From Blastobasis lacticolella (lineage: Eukaryota > Arthropoda > Insecta > Lepidoptera > Blastobasidae): a stretch of DNA of 64,000 nucleotides. The notes under the pieces were generated by a model. That model was given only the letters and a program-made list of their open reading frames with translations. It was not told the origin of the DNA and searched no databases. The number at the start of each line of letters is the position of its first letter. The first letter of the stretch is position 1. The position numbers and the translations under genes are program-made. The stretch lies in NCBI GenBank assembly GCA_905147135.1, contig LR990042.1:434001-498000 (forward strand), written 5' to 3'. This document shows, piece by piece, positions 51,936 to 63,469 of the stretch.

Positions 51936-52073
51936 TGTGGTAGGTTAAAGACGTCTATCTATTTTTGTAAGTTGGCAACATTGACACTATTGTCTTTTTC
52001 TCTCTTGTGAAAACTGAAAATAAATATAATTTTAATTTTCAAATAATCTGTTTGAATCACAGTAATTAGCCCA
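51936..52073 (+). repeat. 3' LTR of the deleted gypsy element
   Basis: Starts TGTGGTAGG after the polypurine tract and ends TTAGCCCA, so TG...CA. About 138 bp. It shares its last ~112 bp with 47345-47466 and contains AATAAAT. Confidence 0.68.
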
Positions 52074-52592
52074 AAGAAATTATTCCGCGGGTATGTTTCT
52101 TGGGGAAAGTTGTTCAGTTTTATGGGTAGAATATGAGATTTCAATTAATGCTAGCGGTCTTTTACACCCTGTAAAGATATTTTAGTAGTAGGTAGATAAT
52201 TTTAATTATAATATATCGTGAATAATGACATCCCTACTATCCCTACTAATATTATCAATAATTGTAATAATATACTACTAATAAATAAATAATTAGTTAT
52301 CTAATTTCACAGTGTGCTAATATTTTTTTTTACATATTAAGATATTAGTATCTCTGTCTGTCTGCCTGTTACTTTATCATGGCTAAACCACTACACCGAT
52401 TTTAATGAAGTCCGATATGGAGATTTTTTTGCACCTGAGGATGGACACAGACTACTGTTTATTCCCCTCCACTCGCAATTTTGCGAGACTAGATACAGTA
52501 GAGATATAATAAATATTTTATTCTTTTACCATCTCCCATATCAGTTTAAGTTACAGGTAGTAGTAGTAGTTAAGCGCGCCCTGCGTGCTTTC
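52074..52592. other. AT-rich spacer, no gene
   Basis: A GTCTGTCTGCCTGTTACTTT word near 52357 and a GCTAAACCACTACACCGATT word near 52382 resemble the ends of insect repeats; not classified. Confidence 0.4.
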
Positions 52593-52774
52593 AAGTTCAG
52601 CAAACTCACCTACAAAAGTGGCCTGCCCCAATCACAGATCGATTATCTGCTGATCCGAAGACGTAACATCGGCCATGTATGCCAGTGCAAGATCGTCCAG
52701 GGAGAAAACCTTACTTCACTTGTCATGGACGTCCGGATAAGTAGTAGACGGCAGATCGCTGCGAACCGTCTATA
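52593..52774 (+). pseudogene. RTE-type endonuclease fragment
   Basis: 60 codons: KFSKLTYKSGLPQSQIDYLL, IRRRNIGHVCQCKIVQGE, then VMDVRISSRRQIAANRL and a stop. TYKSG...SQIDY is the end of the apurinic-type endonuclease of RTE/BovB-like LINEs. The His of the final catalytic box (usually AQHR) is lost in a small deletion (NLTS-LVMDV). Confidence 0.75.
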
Positions 52775-53355
52775 AAGTAGACTCTGAAATGTCGTTGCGT
52801 CAATAAAAGTGGTGTATCAGAATCATTGTCATCAGGGTAGTGATATCAATATTAGATCGTATTCGTCCAGATAAATTAAAGAAAAGGTTCACATTTTCTC
52901 CACTGTATTTATTCCAATTCATTTTTGCACATCACTTATAATTTTACTTGAAATCAGAGCGGTATTATATTGTAGGCAGTTGAGGTAATTCACATTCTTA
53001 TCAGGTAATTTTAAAATTACTTTATTTTGAAATGTAAATAACAGTTTCTTTAAACGAAAGGAGACAGTTCTCTCCTCGGCGGTGGTAGGGCCAGGAGTTC
53101 GTGGAGGGAGCCGAACGCCTCGTTTGGAGCGCGGAGGGCAAAATCTCCAATGAGCTCTGGTGTCACTATTTGTAAATTCAGCCTTAATATTTACAAAAAT
53201 GGCAATGAATAAATAGTAATATAATAAGAACTAAAAAAAATCTCAAATCAGTCTGTTTGTCTATTTGTATACGCTAATCTCCGGAATTGCTGATCATAAT
53301 CATAATCAATTTATTCGTAATGTAAAATTATACGTCATACAAATTATCATATAGT
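52775..53355. other. No recognised feature
   Basis: AT-rich, with a GC-rich GGCGGTGGTAGGGCCAGGAG segment near 53080. Nothing assigned. Confidence 0.4.
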
Positions 53356-53760
53356 GTTTGGAGAACGAACACTCGTTTCCAATCTGCAGCGCGCCCCACG
53401 CCCCTCGAGACCGTTCTGTAGTAACGATTGGATTATCACAAAGTAGCAGACCCTCACTGTATTCTTATCTCGAGTTGACAACAGACGATTAAGTGCGAAG
53501 CAACCCAGCGCAAGTTTTCCACACAATCGGTCTATATGCTTCTTCCAACTTAGTATTTGGTAGAGCTACCCAAGAAGGAAGCCATGGGCACTGCTTAATC
53601 TTAACCACATCTACATTCACCAACAGTGGACGGAGAGCTTGACCAGATAGGTCAAATCAAATAAATTGCATCCCGAGCGACAGAGGAGATCTAGAGTAGG
53701 GGGCTGTTTTAACAACGGAGACGTCATCTGCATACAGACTTCAGCGTACTCACACAATTT
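53356..53760 (-). pseudogene. LINE reverse transcriptase fragment (thumb region)
   Basis: Minus-strand frames give YADDVSVV-like sequence with one frame change (near 53725), then SWKKHIDRLCGKLALGCFAL and NRLLSTRDKNTVRVCYF, then after a shift GRAADWKRV. The last matches the LWGHAADW block of LINE-H. 5' and 3' parts are missing. Confidence 0.65.
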
Positions 53761-54019
53761 GATGATCTCACTAGTTTTTTTCTCTTATTTTTTTTTTTTT
53801 AATTATTTGCCAACAGATTTACACTTTTTGGTACATTAAATATTACATGAAAAATAGTAAACACTTAAATGTAAATCCAATAACAGGCAAACTTACGTTC
53901 ACAGTAGAATCGATCGGTATTAATTAAAAAATAAATCTATATCTACCACCACTAAAATTCAACAACTAAATAATGATTGTTAGTGTAAATGGCAAGAAGA
54001 CGTATTTAGTATATTATAC

Positions 54020-56790
54020 AAATATTTTTTTTATTGTAATAAAGAACAGTGTAGTATGTCAGCACAATTTTCGAAGTTACATAGCTTGTTATGTTCCCTG
54101 CACAGTCTATAAACTATTTCATTACTACCTACATTCGTTCCAATACTTTTAAGTGCGAACGGTCTAAAATTAATCAATCTGACATTGCGTCTAGGCACAG
54201 AGAAAGATACCATGTTCAACAAGTATGGGCAGTCGATTAACCCCCTTACAATTTTAAAAAGAAATATTTGGTCTGACATCCATCGCCGATCCCGGAGTGT
54301 GAACATTTTATAGTGGGACAATCGCTTCTTGTACGAGGTAAGCTGTGACAATTTCCCCTGGTGGACCGTTAAGAAGAACATGAAACGTTTCTGTATTTTC
54401 TCAATTCTGGATATATGGTTTTCGTATTGTGGATTCCAGACACAAGAACAATATTCCAAGATGCTACGTACCAACGCGTTGTAGACATATATAAGCGCAG
54501 AAATACTTTTAAAACCCTTGCAGTTCCTACAAACAAATCCCAACATTCGAAACGATCTATTAATAATAACATCGATATGTGGATTGAATGATAGTTTAGA
54601 ATCAATTACAATACCAAGATCCCTTATTTGACTAACCTCTTCCAGAACATGGCCATTTATTTAATATAAAGTTCTAAGCGGGGACTTCTTTTTAGTGAAC
54701 TTAATATGCTTACATTTATCAATGTTGAGAGGTAGCCTGTTCTCAAGTGACCAATCGGAAATAGCACCTAGGTCTCTCTGCAGAAGAATAGAATCTACTG
54801 GCGACCGAATAATCTTAAATATCTTTAAGTCATCCGCAAAAAAATAAAATTTAGAATGACAGATTTTAGTGGCTAAATCATTAATAAAAATTAGGAAAAG
54901 AACTGGCCCCAAATGGGAACCTTGAGGAACGCCTGAACATGCCCCAAATGTTCTAGACTCATGACCACAAACTACTACTTTCTGTACTCTGCCTGATAAG
55001 TAGGAGGGTAGCCATTTCATTAACGTTCCACTGCATCCAAAATTACAAAGCTTCTGAAGCAACCGTGAGTGAGTAACCCGATCGAAGGCCTTGCTGATGT
55101 CGGTGTAGATGGCATCGACTTGATCACCAGCGTCGACAGCGTCAGCCAAGTCGGCGCTAAAACAAGCCAGGTTAGATTGTGTGGACATATTTTGCCGAAA
55201 ACCATGTTGCTCTGGTACAATTAAATGTCTTAAGTGATGCACTAGAACAGGACAAAACAGCGACTCAAAGATCTTAGCAACGACCGACAAAAGCGAAATT
55301 GGTCTGTTATTTTTAATGTCATTCGCATTACCACCTTTAGGTATCGGAATAATATTGGCAATTTTCCATTTGGATGGGAAAACACCTGACCTAAGTGAGA
55401 ACCCGTAAATAATAGAGAGTGGATAGGAAATAGTATCAGCACAATTTCTAAAAAAAACTGCCGGGATTTTATGCTGAGACTGGTCCATTTCGGTTTCCAT
55501 TACATCACTAGCTGGTCTTATGTAATTTTCAATAATTATAATTTACTGTACTTACCTTAGGTTAAGGATGTAATGAAGATCCGAATAAAATACTGTCTAT
55601 GTCTATGTCTATTCCATCTGGACCAGCACCCTGTCTATCATTAATGTTTTTTATAGCTTTCACTATTGCTTTTGGGCTAGTATCAAACGACCACAGGCAA
55701 TTGGACGTCAAAGCCTTGTATGAAAAATTCTCATCAACTGTAGAAGAGTCATCAACATAGACAGAAGAAAAATTTTCCGCAAAAGCATTACAAATCGACT
55801 CTTTAGATTTTAACTGAATATCATTAAGGTACATTTGCGCAGGCAATGAACCTTTATTGTGGCGTTTATTACGAATAAAGGACCAAAACGCCTTAACATT
55901 ACCCTTCTCCAGTGAAGACTCAATCGATGAGATATACTTAGTGTAACATACCCTTATCTGTGTATGGCATCTATGTCTGGCCTCCTTAAACTCAAACTCA
56001 TCCATTTTATTGCCGAATTTTTTAAAACGACGGCGATACTTTTCTTTTTCTTTTAAAAGTTTGATTAAATTTGTATCATACCAAACAGGATATTTACGAG
56101 AGCAAGGAGAAACGGGAACATGTCGTAAAATAATAGAATTAATGAGTTCGTAAAATGTATTAACCATTTCATCAGCAGTAGAACACGACTCTAGAATACC
56201 TCAATCGAATTGAGCAATTTCTTCATTAATTTTGTCGTAGTTTCCTTTATGAAAATTTAAAGTGTTTGCCCTAGATTTAGATAAATACTTGTCCTTCAAC
56301 AGATCAAGCGACACAATTAGCGGCGGATGAAATTCGTCAACTTTAGACAATGGCATATCAGCGCGCTCAGTTCGTATATTTGGGATGTTACTAAGTACGA
56401 GGTCAAGAATACGATCACTCTTATTAACCACGTAATTGTATTGCTGCAATCCATGAAGAGCCGAGAAGTCGGACATTCTCTGAGATATGCCAACCCCAGG
56501 ACCATCGAAGAGCGGTTGTCCGGTGTTGAGTGGACTGTTTGTGTTATTGCTGTTATTAGACATCCAGTTTATACTGGGTAAATTGAAATGTCCAAAGAGA
56601 ATAATCTCATTCATCGTACATAATTTGTCACTGAGACTTGTTAGATAACTGTCCAAACGGCCCAGAGACACCGGTGGAGGAAGGTAAACCACGCCAATGC
56701 CCACACATTTGTCTCTTATTTCTCCTGTTGCTATTTGCTGGCGATTTCCAGCAATTGGCAACACTTTTGTTTGCTTTCGCTGGAGAATAT
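54020..56790 (-). mobile_element. LINE-D (jockey/CR1-like), most of the coding region
   Basis: Reads from about 56790 to a 3' UTR with AATAAA and an A-rich end at 54020-54030 (T8 on the plus strand). It contains endonuclease and full reverse transcriptase. Four frames are separated by one stop, one 120-bp insertion and a break near 54640. Confidence 0.85.
54031..56764 (-). pseudogene. LINE-D endonuclease-reverse transcriptase, few lesions
   Basis: Endonuclease (56764-56201): VGIGVVYLPPPVSLGRLDS, LFGHFNLPSINW (the GDFN Asp reads His), DRILDLVLSNIP, and a final EFHPPLIVSL. A single TGA (TGG in relatives) at ~56197-56201 precedes MVNTFYELINS. Then the linker KAFWSFIRNKRHNKGSLP and QGAGPDGID at 55610, where ~120 bp of foreign sequence with a (GTCTAT)3 tract interrupts. 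Then KIPAVFFRNCADTIS, IYTDISKAFDRVTHSRLL, GVPQGSHLGPVLFLIFINDL and FYFFADDLKIFKI (catalytic FADD intact). The C-terminus is at 54605-54031: VRSILEYCSCVWNPQY, RIEKIQKRFMFFLT. Fewer lesions than LINE-A or LINE-H. Confidence 0.85.
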
Positions 56791-57144
56791 TTTTATGTTC
56801 ATTGAGAGAGATCCAATGACCGCATTCCTCATATTTTGTTAGATCTGTTCAGAGTCTTGATACTAATAATGTAGATAAAGGTAGGCTGATTAAAATTGAA
56901 CCATGTCTGACTAAATTTGACTGATTAAGAGGATCGGGAAAACTTCAACGCTGTGCTGCCATTAATCCTTACTTGAGTCTGAAAATTTTTTCCTACACAC
57001 ATACGTTTCGTGTATGGTTAGTTTGACGACAGAACGTTTGATCGACGAAAGATTCGAAGAGAGAGCTATTCGTTAATTTATGGATAGTTTGACGACAGAA
57101 CGTTTCATATCGAAAACTCTACTTACCGGATTTGATTAAGTTTG
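56791..57144. other. Spacer with a short direct repeat
   Basis: AGTTTGACGACAGAACGTTT occurs at 57022 and 57085, about 63 bp apart. No gene. Confidence 0.5.
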
Positions 57145-57295
57145 CGGAATAAATTTATTTTCTGCTGCGGGTCTGGGTGTTCTATGTATAATAAGTATGT
57201 ATTTAAAAGTATATAAGTAGTATATCAGTTAGTTAGCACCCATAGTACAAGCTTTGCTTAGTTTGAGGCTAGATGGCGCTATGTGAATTTGTCCA
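57145..57295 (+). mobile_element. SINE-G body without tRNA head, copy 2
   Basis: GCGGGTCTGGGTGTTCTATG, GTATGTATTTAAAAGTATAT, TAGCACCCATAGTACAAGCT, GGCTAGATGGCGCTATGTGA match 17130-17260. The 5' part with A and B boxes is missing. Confidence 0.75.
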
Positions 57296-57356
57296 CGATT
57301 ATTTATTTATTTTTATTTAATATAGTGTTTTAAACTATCGCGGTTATTATCACACA

Positions 57357-57514
57357 TTTTAAGAGTATAATTCGGGTTTTCTGCCGCATACGTTTGTTAA
57401 CGAGTAGCCCGAGACTCCGGCGTCCCGTGACCAAGATGCATGCAACTGCGTCGAAATATCGGGCTACTCGTCAACAAAGGTACGCGGTAGAAAACCCGGA
57501 ACATACTCTTAAAA
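57357..57514. mobile_element. Fold-back repeat, 56-bp arms
   Basis: 57357-57412 (TTTTAAGAGTATAATTCGGG...CGAGTAGCCCGA) pairs with 57459-57514 (TCGGGCTACTCG...ACTCTTAAAA) with a few mismatches. The 46-bp centre has GACCAAGATGCATGCAACTG. Non-coding. Confidence 0.8.
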
Positions 57515-57611
57515 TATATTCTTATTAAATAATGTTTCGCGGACAACACCTATACAATAATATTTACTTACTTCATAACTTATATTTTGATGCCATTTAG
57601 CTTTCCAAGCT

Positions 57612-57860
57612 CTTTTAAAGTAAAGTAAGTAAAGTAAAGTAAAACACATTTATTACACTCAAACACACAGCACAAAATTCTTAAAATTAAATTTAAAAAA
57701 TATAATCAAACAGAGACAATAACAAAACAAGAAAAAGAAAAAAGATACTCTAATCTCGTTACTTGTGCCACGTGGAGAGTGCAATAGGGCCACACTCAGC
57801 ATATGCCACGACAGTTGCCGTGACGCTGGTTTTCAGTGGGCCCCCTAGTGAAGCACGGAC
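57612..57860 (-). mobile_element. Second copy of the pentanucleotide-tailed retroelement
   Basis: In reverse, GGCATATGCTGAGTGTGGCC and AACCAGCGTCACGGC match 5153-5200. Its tail is TTTACTTTACTTACTTTACT instead of ATTTC repeats. Confidence 0.6.
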
Positions 57861-58189
57861 AAAAGTGCCACAAGAAATAAATAAATAAATATTATTTGTT
57901 TAAATACATAATACTATATATGAGTGTACATAGGTGATATATCGTGTGAAGTGTGAAAAAAAATAAAATAAGAAATACGTTGCCTTTCATCGTAACGTAA
58001 GGGAGTGGGACTGAGTCGCACGACCGCGCTCCTGCCGTCCCTTTCCCTCCATTCTTATTTTAAGGTATATAAGTTACATATATTTTTTAAATTAGCTCTT
58101 TAAGCTTTTAACTTTACTTTGATGCCCTACTCAATGGGTTTCTAAGCGGAAAAAATCCTTAAATTGTAAACATTCCACTAGAGCCCCAA
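57861..58189. other. No recognised gene
   Basis: AT-rich with AATAAATAAATAAATA and a GGGAGTGGGACTGAGTCG segment near 58001. Confidence 0.4.
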
Positions 58190-58370
58190 TAAAGCTTTCG
58201 TCAACCTCGATTCGTCAACTACAAGCATTAGGGGGCACACCTTACAAATTGAGATCTCTTTACGGTGATTTCACGGTCACCCATCCAGTTTCCGGACTCG
58301 CAGCGTGCGCTGCTTAACTTTGGTTATCGGGTCTTGCAAGCACGCTGCAGCTAGACCAGGGCATGAGTAT
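58190..58370 (-). mobile_element. 5S-rRNA-like SINE, copy 2 (best 5S resemblance)
   Basis: On the minus strand: TGGTCTAGCTGCAGCGTGCT, TGCAAGACCCGATAACCAA, AGTTAAGCAGCGCACGCTGC, AAACTGGATGGGTGACCGTG, then GGTGTGCCCCCTAATGC and GAATCGAGGTTGACGAAAGC. The AGTTAAGC...CTGGATGGGTGACCG order is close to 5S rRNA. The 3' body is shared with 23372-23600. Confidence 0.72.
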
Positions 58371-58675
58371 TTACCGGGTGATAATTGAAACTCAAATAGA
58401 TGAGCGAGCTATCTCCGAGCACGTTCCAATTGGAAAGTAATCCCTCGCCAAACGTTTGTTCGTCTCGGTGGCCCCCTCCCCCCGCCCCGCATGCAAATAT
58501 TGGACCCCCCTTGGCGCCCCACTTATAACACAATTCCTAATTTAATAAGGATATGGTTTTAATTATTCCAGACGATAGCCATTGGCGCAGTGTAGCTGGA
58601 TTTCGGTGAACTACTTATCTAATATACCATCAATATAAATAAAAGTAGCTTTCCGCGTTCTGTATAAATAATCAT

Positions 58676-58792
58676 GTTAGCGTTAATGACCCAGATCTGG
58701 GCCGTGGTCTTGCCTTGACCATAATCTAGGATATGGCAGATCAGATAATTGCAGTGTAGCGACTGCCATCTGACCTCTATAAGCTAGAGAAT
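58676..58792 (-). mobile_element. SINE-T partial copy
   Basis: AGCGTTAATGACCCAGATCT, CTTGACCATAATCTAGGATA, GATCAGATAATTGCAGTGTA, GCGACTGCCATCTGACCTCT match the complete copy in reverse. Confidence 0.75.
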
Positions 58793-59389
58793 TTCTTCCG
58801 GAAGGTTTATATGTATTATTAATAAAGGTATTCCTTTACGCTGGTTCCGCTCGTTCCAACTATGCGAGACATTCGGATCGGTTCGGGAAAGCTGACATAT
58901 TCTTCATGTTACGCAACAAATTCATCAGTTTTGTTATTGACAACTTGCCCTTGTTTGATGCTGAAGTTTAATAGAGCATATTAACAACATACACCACACA
59001 CATCACTATTACACACACACATACACAATACCCTAATTTCCTCATACACACATTTATAGTGCATGCATACTAATACATTTATGAAATAATATTTTTAATC
59101 ATTCTTTCTTTTTATAATCACGGTATAATTTAAAATGTAATTTGTTAAACTTGGTAAATGGCTGTATAAGTTTGTATTTATATTAATATTTATCTAGATT
59201 TAATAGCTGTTAATAAAAATAAATACAATAAATTAAAGAAAAATCTAGGGAACCCGTGCGAAACCGGGACGAGTCGATTTACTAAGTTACAAAATACTTT
59301 CGTTCTTTTACTCTTTACGAGCTAGTCATTTGAAGATGAAGACAATGATATTTGACGGAAATAATTAAACGGCATCCATTTAGTCGCCC
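58793..59389. other. Spacer with CA-rich tract
   Basis: 58988-59028 is an imperfect CACACA tract. No ORF of interest. Confidence 0.5.
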
Positions 59390-59580
59390 TCATCATCATC
59401 TCGGCGTCATGTCCCGCCAGGGTCCGCCTTCCTACTCTGTCTGACCCACTTCGTTCGATCTTCGGCATCTTTGCTGGTGATCTCTTTGGAGGCACGCATG
59501 TCATTCTTGACGACGTTAAGCCGTCGCTTCTTGTGCCGACCTCTCTCGTGCCTGGTGGAGGTGGCAGTCTCCCTACCATG
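59390..59580 (-). pseudogene. RTE LINE C-terminal fragment
   Basis: Minus frame: RHERGRHKKRRLNVVKNDMR, then ASKEITSKDAEDRTKWVRQS, then RKADPGG and a stop, then GATGATGATGAGG. This matches the RTE 3' end (GRPKKRW...DMR...DAxDRxKWRRxxRKADP) and its ATG-repeat tail. Confidence 0.78.
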
Positions 59581-59956
59581 ATTTATTCTAAAGGGGAATA
59601 AATTAAACTCTACAATAAAATAACTAAGGTATCAAAATGCATAGAAAACGATACAACTAACTATAAATAACCAGACAGAAAAAGTCGAATACCCCTTGTC
59701 CAAGTTTACTTTAAATTAACTTTTCTCTAAATTACTAGTCCGATTTTAATTAAACAAAACAAATAACTGTCTCTTTTTAACTAGCTTTAAAATAGAGAAC
59801 AGGACATCCAAATCGGTCCATTCATTCGATGCCATAGACAGACACATACACAAAGACAGAAAGCCACAAACCCACAAATGCACATGTAACTTATAACACC
59901 TCTTGCTCATTTAAGAATGGCTGAATTTACTCTGATTTTCTCTCTTTTTCTTTATC

Positions 59957-60085
59957 TATTTTTTATACCAAGGTGACTAACAAGCTTACGGTCTGCCTGA
60001 TGGTAAGTAGTCACCGCAGTCTATAGACATTTGCAATATCAGGGGCATCAAACGCGCAATGCCGACCCCGTAAAAACTTCTATAG
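59957..60085 (-). mobile_element. LINE-A 3' end fragment
   Basis: TATACCAAGGTGACTAACAAGC, GGTCTGCCTGATGGTAAGTA and GACATTTGCAATATCAGGGG match copy 5 at 41450-41520. Confidence 0.75.
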
Positions 60086-60945
60086 TAAGTTTGACACTAT
60101 TGGTACCAATGCTGCTACAAATTTGCGGATTTGTTATTTTGGCACGTTTTACGGTCCCTTTATTTTTTTACGTTTTGGTTCTGAACGAATGAATGAATAG
60201 ACATGATTGAGATGTACAATGGCAGAATAGCGATCGTTACTAATTTGAGACCCATGGTTTTCCAATGACATTCCGCTTTCCAGACTGCTATTGAACTATT
60301 TGTTAGCATCAGGCTAATTTATGAACGTCTCAATTGAATATCAATAGCAACTTTGTCATGACCAATAGTTATCCACTGACATTCCATTGAACTGCCATTG
60401 GACGATTTCTTATTCAGATTGTAACTGGATTGTGGACAAAAACGGCAGTATCTTTGTAGATTTCGACATTCCACTGAACTTCAAACATATAAGTGTGGAG
60501 AGTAATTTAATCATGTAGGTAGATGTAGGTACAGCAATTTCCATGCAAGGAGCCTCGGGCATAAAGACTGACACATTGGCCGCCCGCGGCGCGTTATTGC
60601 CGCAGTTAATTTTAATTATTCGCGTACAGGACGCAGCACATCGACCTACACAATACCAGTATAAAAGGAGCTAACATTGCTATGCGCGTCCATAGTAATA
60701 CTAGCTCAATTTATAATGGTTTTGGTAGGTTCTTGTGCTGCCTACTGTACTTTACAGCGGCGGCTGGTTAATTGCCTCAAGTATATTGGCCCGCGAACAA
60801 GCTATCGTATTAGTAACGTTATGACGCATGTATTTGCTGTAAATTAGACCCGGGTAATTTCGGAATTGAAAGTCGTTAATCGTGTTTTGAAGGTTAATTT
60901 AGTGCCTTCGGTCGTGATTAGCGCCAAATAACTTTCTTGTCATCA
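60086..60945. other. No recognised feature
   Basis: Mixed sequence. CATTCCRYTGAAC-like words recur (60268, 60372, 60468). No gene found. Confidence 0.4.
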
Positions 60946-60946
60946 T

Positions 60947-61420
60947 CATCATATCGGCCGGAAGACTCTCATTGCTTGCCATAGGCCTCCTCCAGGGATC
61001 TTCACAAATGCAGTAGGCACAAGGTACCTGGAATCTTTACCAAATCGTCGGTCCACCTTGTGGGAAGCCTACCCACGCTGCGTCTTCCGGTACGTGGTCG
61101 CTACGCGAGAACTTGTCTGTCCCATCGGCCATCTGATCTGCGAGCTCTGTGCCCTGCCTATTGCCACTTAAGCTTGGCAATCCTTCGAGCTCTGTCGGTG
61201 ACCATAGATCGCTTGCGGATCTCCTCATTCCTGATACGCAATGAGACTCCGAGCATAGCCCTTTCCATCGTCCTTTGGTACTTTGTTGTACTTATTCTTT
61301 GATAAAGGCAGTTTCGATCAGGTGAAGTGACGACCTGCGAAAGGTTGCGAAAGGACGAGAACGGGGCGGACTCTATTGAAAATCTATGGGGAAGCCGCTT
61401 GCTTGTTTGTCCGCCGTAAA
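60947..61420 (-). pseudogene. RTE LINE 3' part
   Basis: From about 61290: AMLGVSLRIRNEEIRKRS, MVTDRARRIAKLKWQ (61305-61160), then with a small deletion and frame change RPRTGRRSVGRLPTRWTDDL (61110-61050) and LEEAYGKQ (60985), ending at YDDDDK-type ATG repeats (60945). VGRPPTRWTDD is diagnostic of insect RTE elements. Confidence 0.85.
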
Positions 61421-61426
61421 ACATAA
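61373..61426 (+). mobile_element. Tiny LINE-A 3' end
   Basis: GAAGCCGCTTGCTTGTTTGT then CCGCCGTAAAACATAAAAAA matches the terminal 40 bp of copy 1. Confidence 0.65.
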
Positions 61427-62424
61427 AAAAGTATGCCTTCAGCAGTGGACATTAAAATAAAAGCCATAATTTTTCACGAACCGCAATAGTGAGATTAAAA
61501 ATAATTAATAATGTATATGACCTTGAAGGTCTTCCGTGGGAACTCTGAGACTGCACTTGCGGTCTCGGAAGCCAATTGGCACCCAGTTTTATTATTGTTA
61601 AGTACATAGCGTGTATGTATGTTTACAATATCTCTTACCTTAAGTTACATGGCGCTATCGAGTTGGCCGGTCTAGAAACATATAAGGAAGCTGTATTTCC
61701 GTTCAAATGTACGCACTCCATCCCTATAGCGTGTCGCATTCTATGAAACCTAAAAAGCTTCCCGGTTATAGGTACTTCCAAGACAAAGTTTAGCTGGTAG
61801 GCGCTTAGGTCTATCGCGAGTCCAGCATAACCAGCCGGCCGGCCGAGCTGGTACACGTGAGTGTTCTCTGCTTCCATCCCTCGATAGTCCGGAGGGTGCC
61901 ATTATACCCTTTACGGTAGGCGCTAAAGTCGTTCAATTAACCTAATTGTTTATTTTCAGTTGTTTGTGAGTTTTCTTTGAATAAAAGCGCTGAAATTGCG
62001 TGATACGTAATACTTGCACAGTTAATAATAAAAATATGATAGTAAGAAATAGTGGGCACCTCGCGTTCGGACGGAATTCACGCGGGCTCACCCGCTTCAC
62101 TTCTGATCACTATCTGTTATATTTAATACATTGTTGTTTTTATTTTATCGCAACGCACCGTATGGTACAAGTCACGAGATAAACGTGGCTGTAGTAACAC
62201 TACTAATTATTATTTTTTATTTTAGTCTATCAACATCATAAACAGTCAGTCTATCGCGTCTAAGTTTAATCGACTAGTAGAACTCCGGACTACGGATACT
62301 AGATTTTATTCAGATCACAGGCAATCTCTAGTTTTGTGGATGACTATCATACGTTAGATTAGGCGCTATTGTTTTTGACAACCTGTGTGTTACAGTTGGT
62401 TTACATACCGGTCAGCCACGCAAA
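61427..62424. other. No recognised gene
   Basis: A minus-strand open frame 61635-61877 (80 codons, MEAENTHVYQLGRPAGYAGL...) is GC-balanced and free of repeats but shows no domain; coding status unknown. Confidence 0.3.
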
Positions 62425-62600
62425 TTTAAACGATGAATTTTAATTTCTGTTACTGGTCTAGGTGTTTTATTTATAATAAGTATGTATTTACAAAATATAT
62501 TAGTAGTTAATCAGTTTTCTGCCACCTATAGCACAAGCTTTGCTTACTTTGGGGCTAGATGACGCTGTGTGAATTGTCCAAGCTTATTTATTTATTTAAT
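62425..62600 (+). mobile_element. SINE-G body, copy 3
   Basis: GATGAATTTTAATTTCTGTT, ACTGGTCTAGGTGTTTTATT, CACCTATAGCACAAGCTTTG, GGGCTAGATGACGCTGTGTG match 17115-17255. The tRNA head is missing. Confidence 0.75.
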
Positions 62601-62849
62601 GGTTAGATAGATAGAGGTGAGAAAACTAAAATATTGAAGAAAGCGCGTCAGCGCAGAGTTTTTATTGAGATAAGAAATATAACAATACCATGGACTCAAA
62701 CTTTATTTGGGACATATTTCTACGACAAGTTATCTTTATTGCGATTTAAAATGCTTGTGGCTTCTGTAATGATGATCAATCCTAGTCTAATAAAAAACCC
62801 ATTTACATCTATTGTATCTTTGTAACGGAAATGGCAAATAGTGCGACTT

Positions 62850-63140
62850 TTTTTTTTATACCTCTAAGGTGGCGAACAATCTTGCGGCCTGCCTGATGGT
62901 AAGCAGTCACCGCAGCCTATGGACGTTTGCAATATCAGGGGCATCACCCACGCGTTGCCGACCCCTTAAAAACATTTTAACCCCTTTCTTGAAGAACTCC
63001 ATGTTGTACTCTCCAGAGAAAACCTTTCCTGGTAGTCATTCCACAACCTTAGTGTGCGTGGGAAAAAGTTCGTTTGGATAGCTCATCCAAGGTATGAGGA
63101 TGAACTCCCTGTCGATGGCGGGCGATGCGATGATAGAACT
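62850..63140 (-). mobile_element. LINE-A 3' fragment
   Basis: T9 at 62850-62858, TACCTCTAAGGTGGCGAACA, GACGTTTGCAATATCAGGGG, then in reverse the LRLWNELP-type coding end. It stops near 63140 within coding sequence. Confidence 0.82.
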
Positions 63141-63367
63141 GGACTAGTTTAAATTAAGACAAAGTAATGTATTTACCGATATTTAGTTTTAGTTTCAATT
63201 TTGACAAAATCGATGGAGGTAAAAACAATACTAACCACGGTAAGAAACCCGATAATATGTGTAGTGAACAACCACGAAAGTCTTAGAACTTAAGTGATAT
63301 AGTATTTTCAAACCACCACACACATGATTTTTTTAAGATCATCGTCATCTTCGTGTCAATGTTACGG

Positions 63368-63440
63368 TTATGATCTTTGTAGAGCCTGGGGTCCGCCTTA
63401 ACCGTGATCCAGAATTAGGCATATCATGTATTTACTGATT
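63368..63440 (-). mobile_element. SINE-T fragment
   Basis: GAGCCTGGGGTCCGCCTTAA then CCGTGATCCAGAATTAGGCA matches the 3' region of SINE-T in reverse. Confidence 0.6.
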
Positions 63441-63469
63441 TCTATACTGTTTTGACCACATCTATCGCA

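Noticed and set aside
58265..58360. 5S rRNA gene
   Set aside because: Only the internal part resembles 5S; the terminal helix is missing and a repeat body is fused to it.
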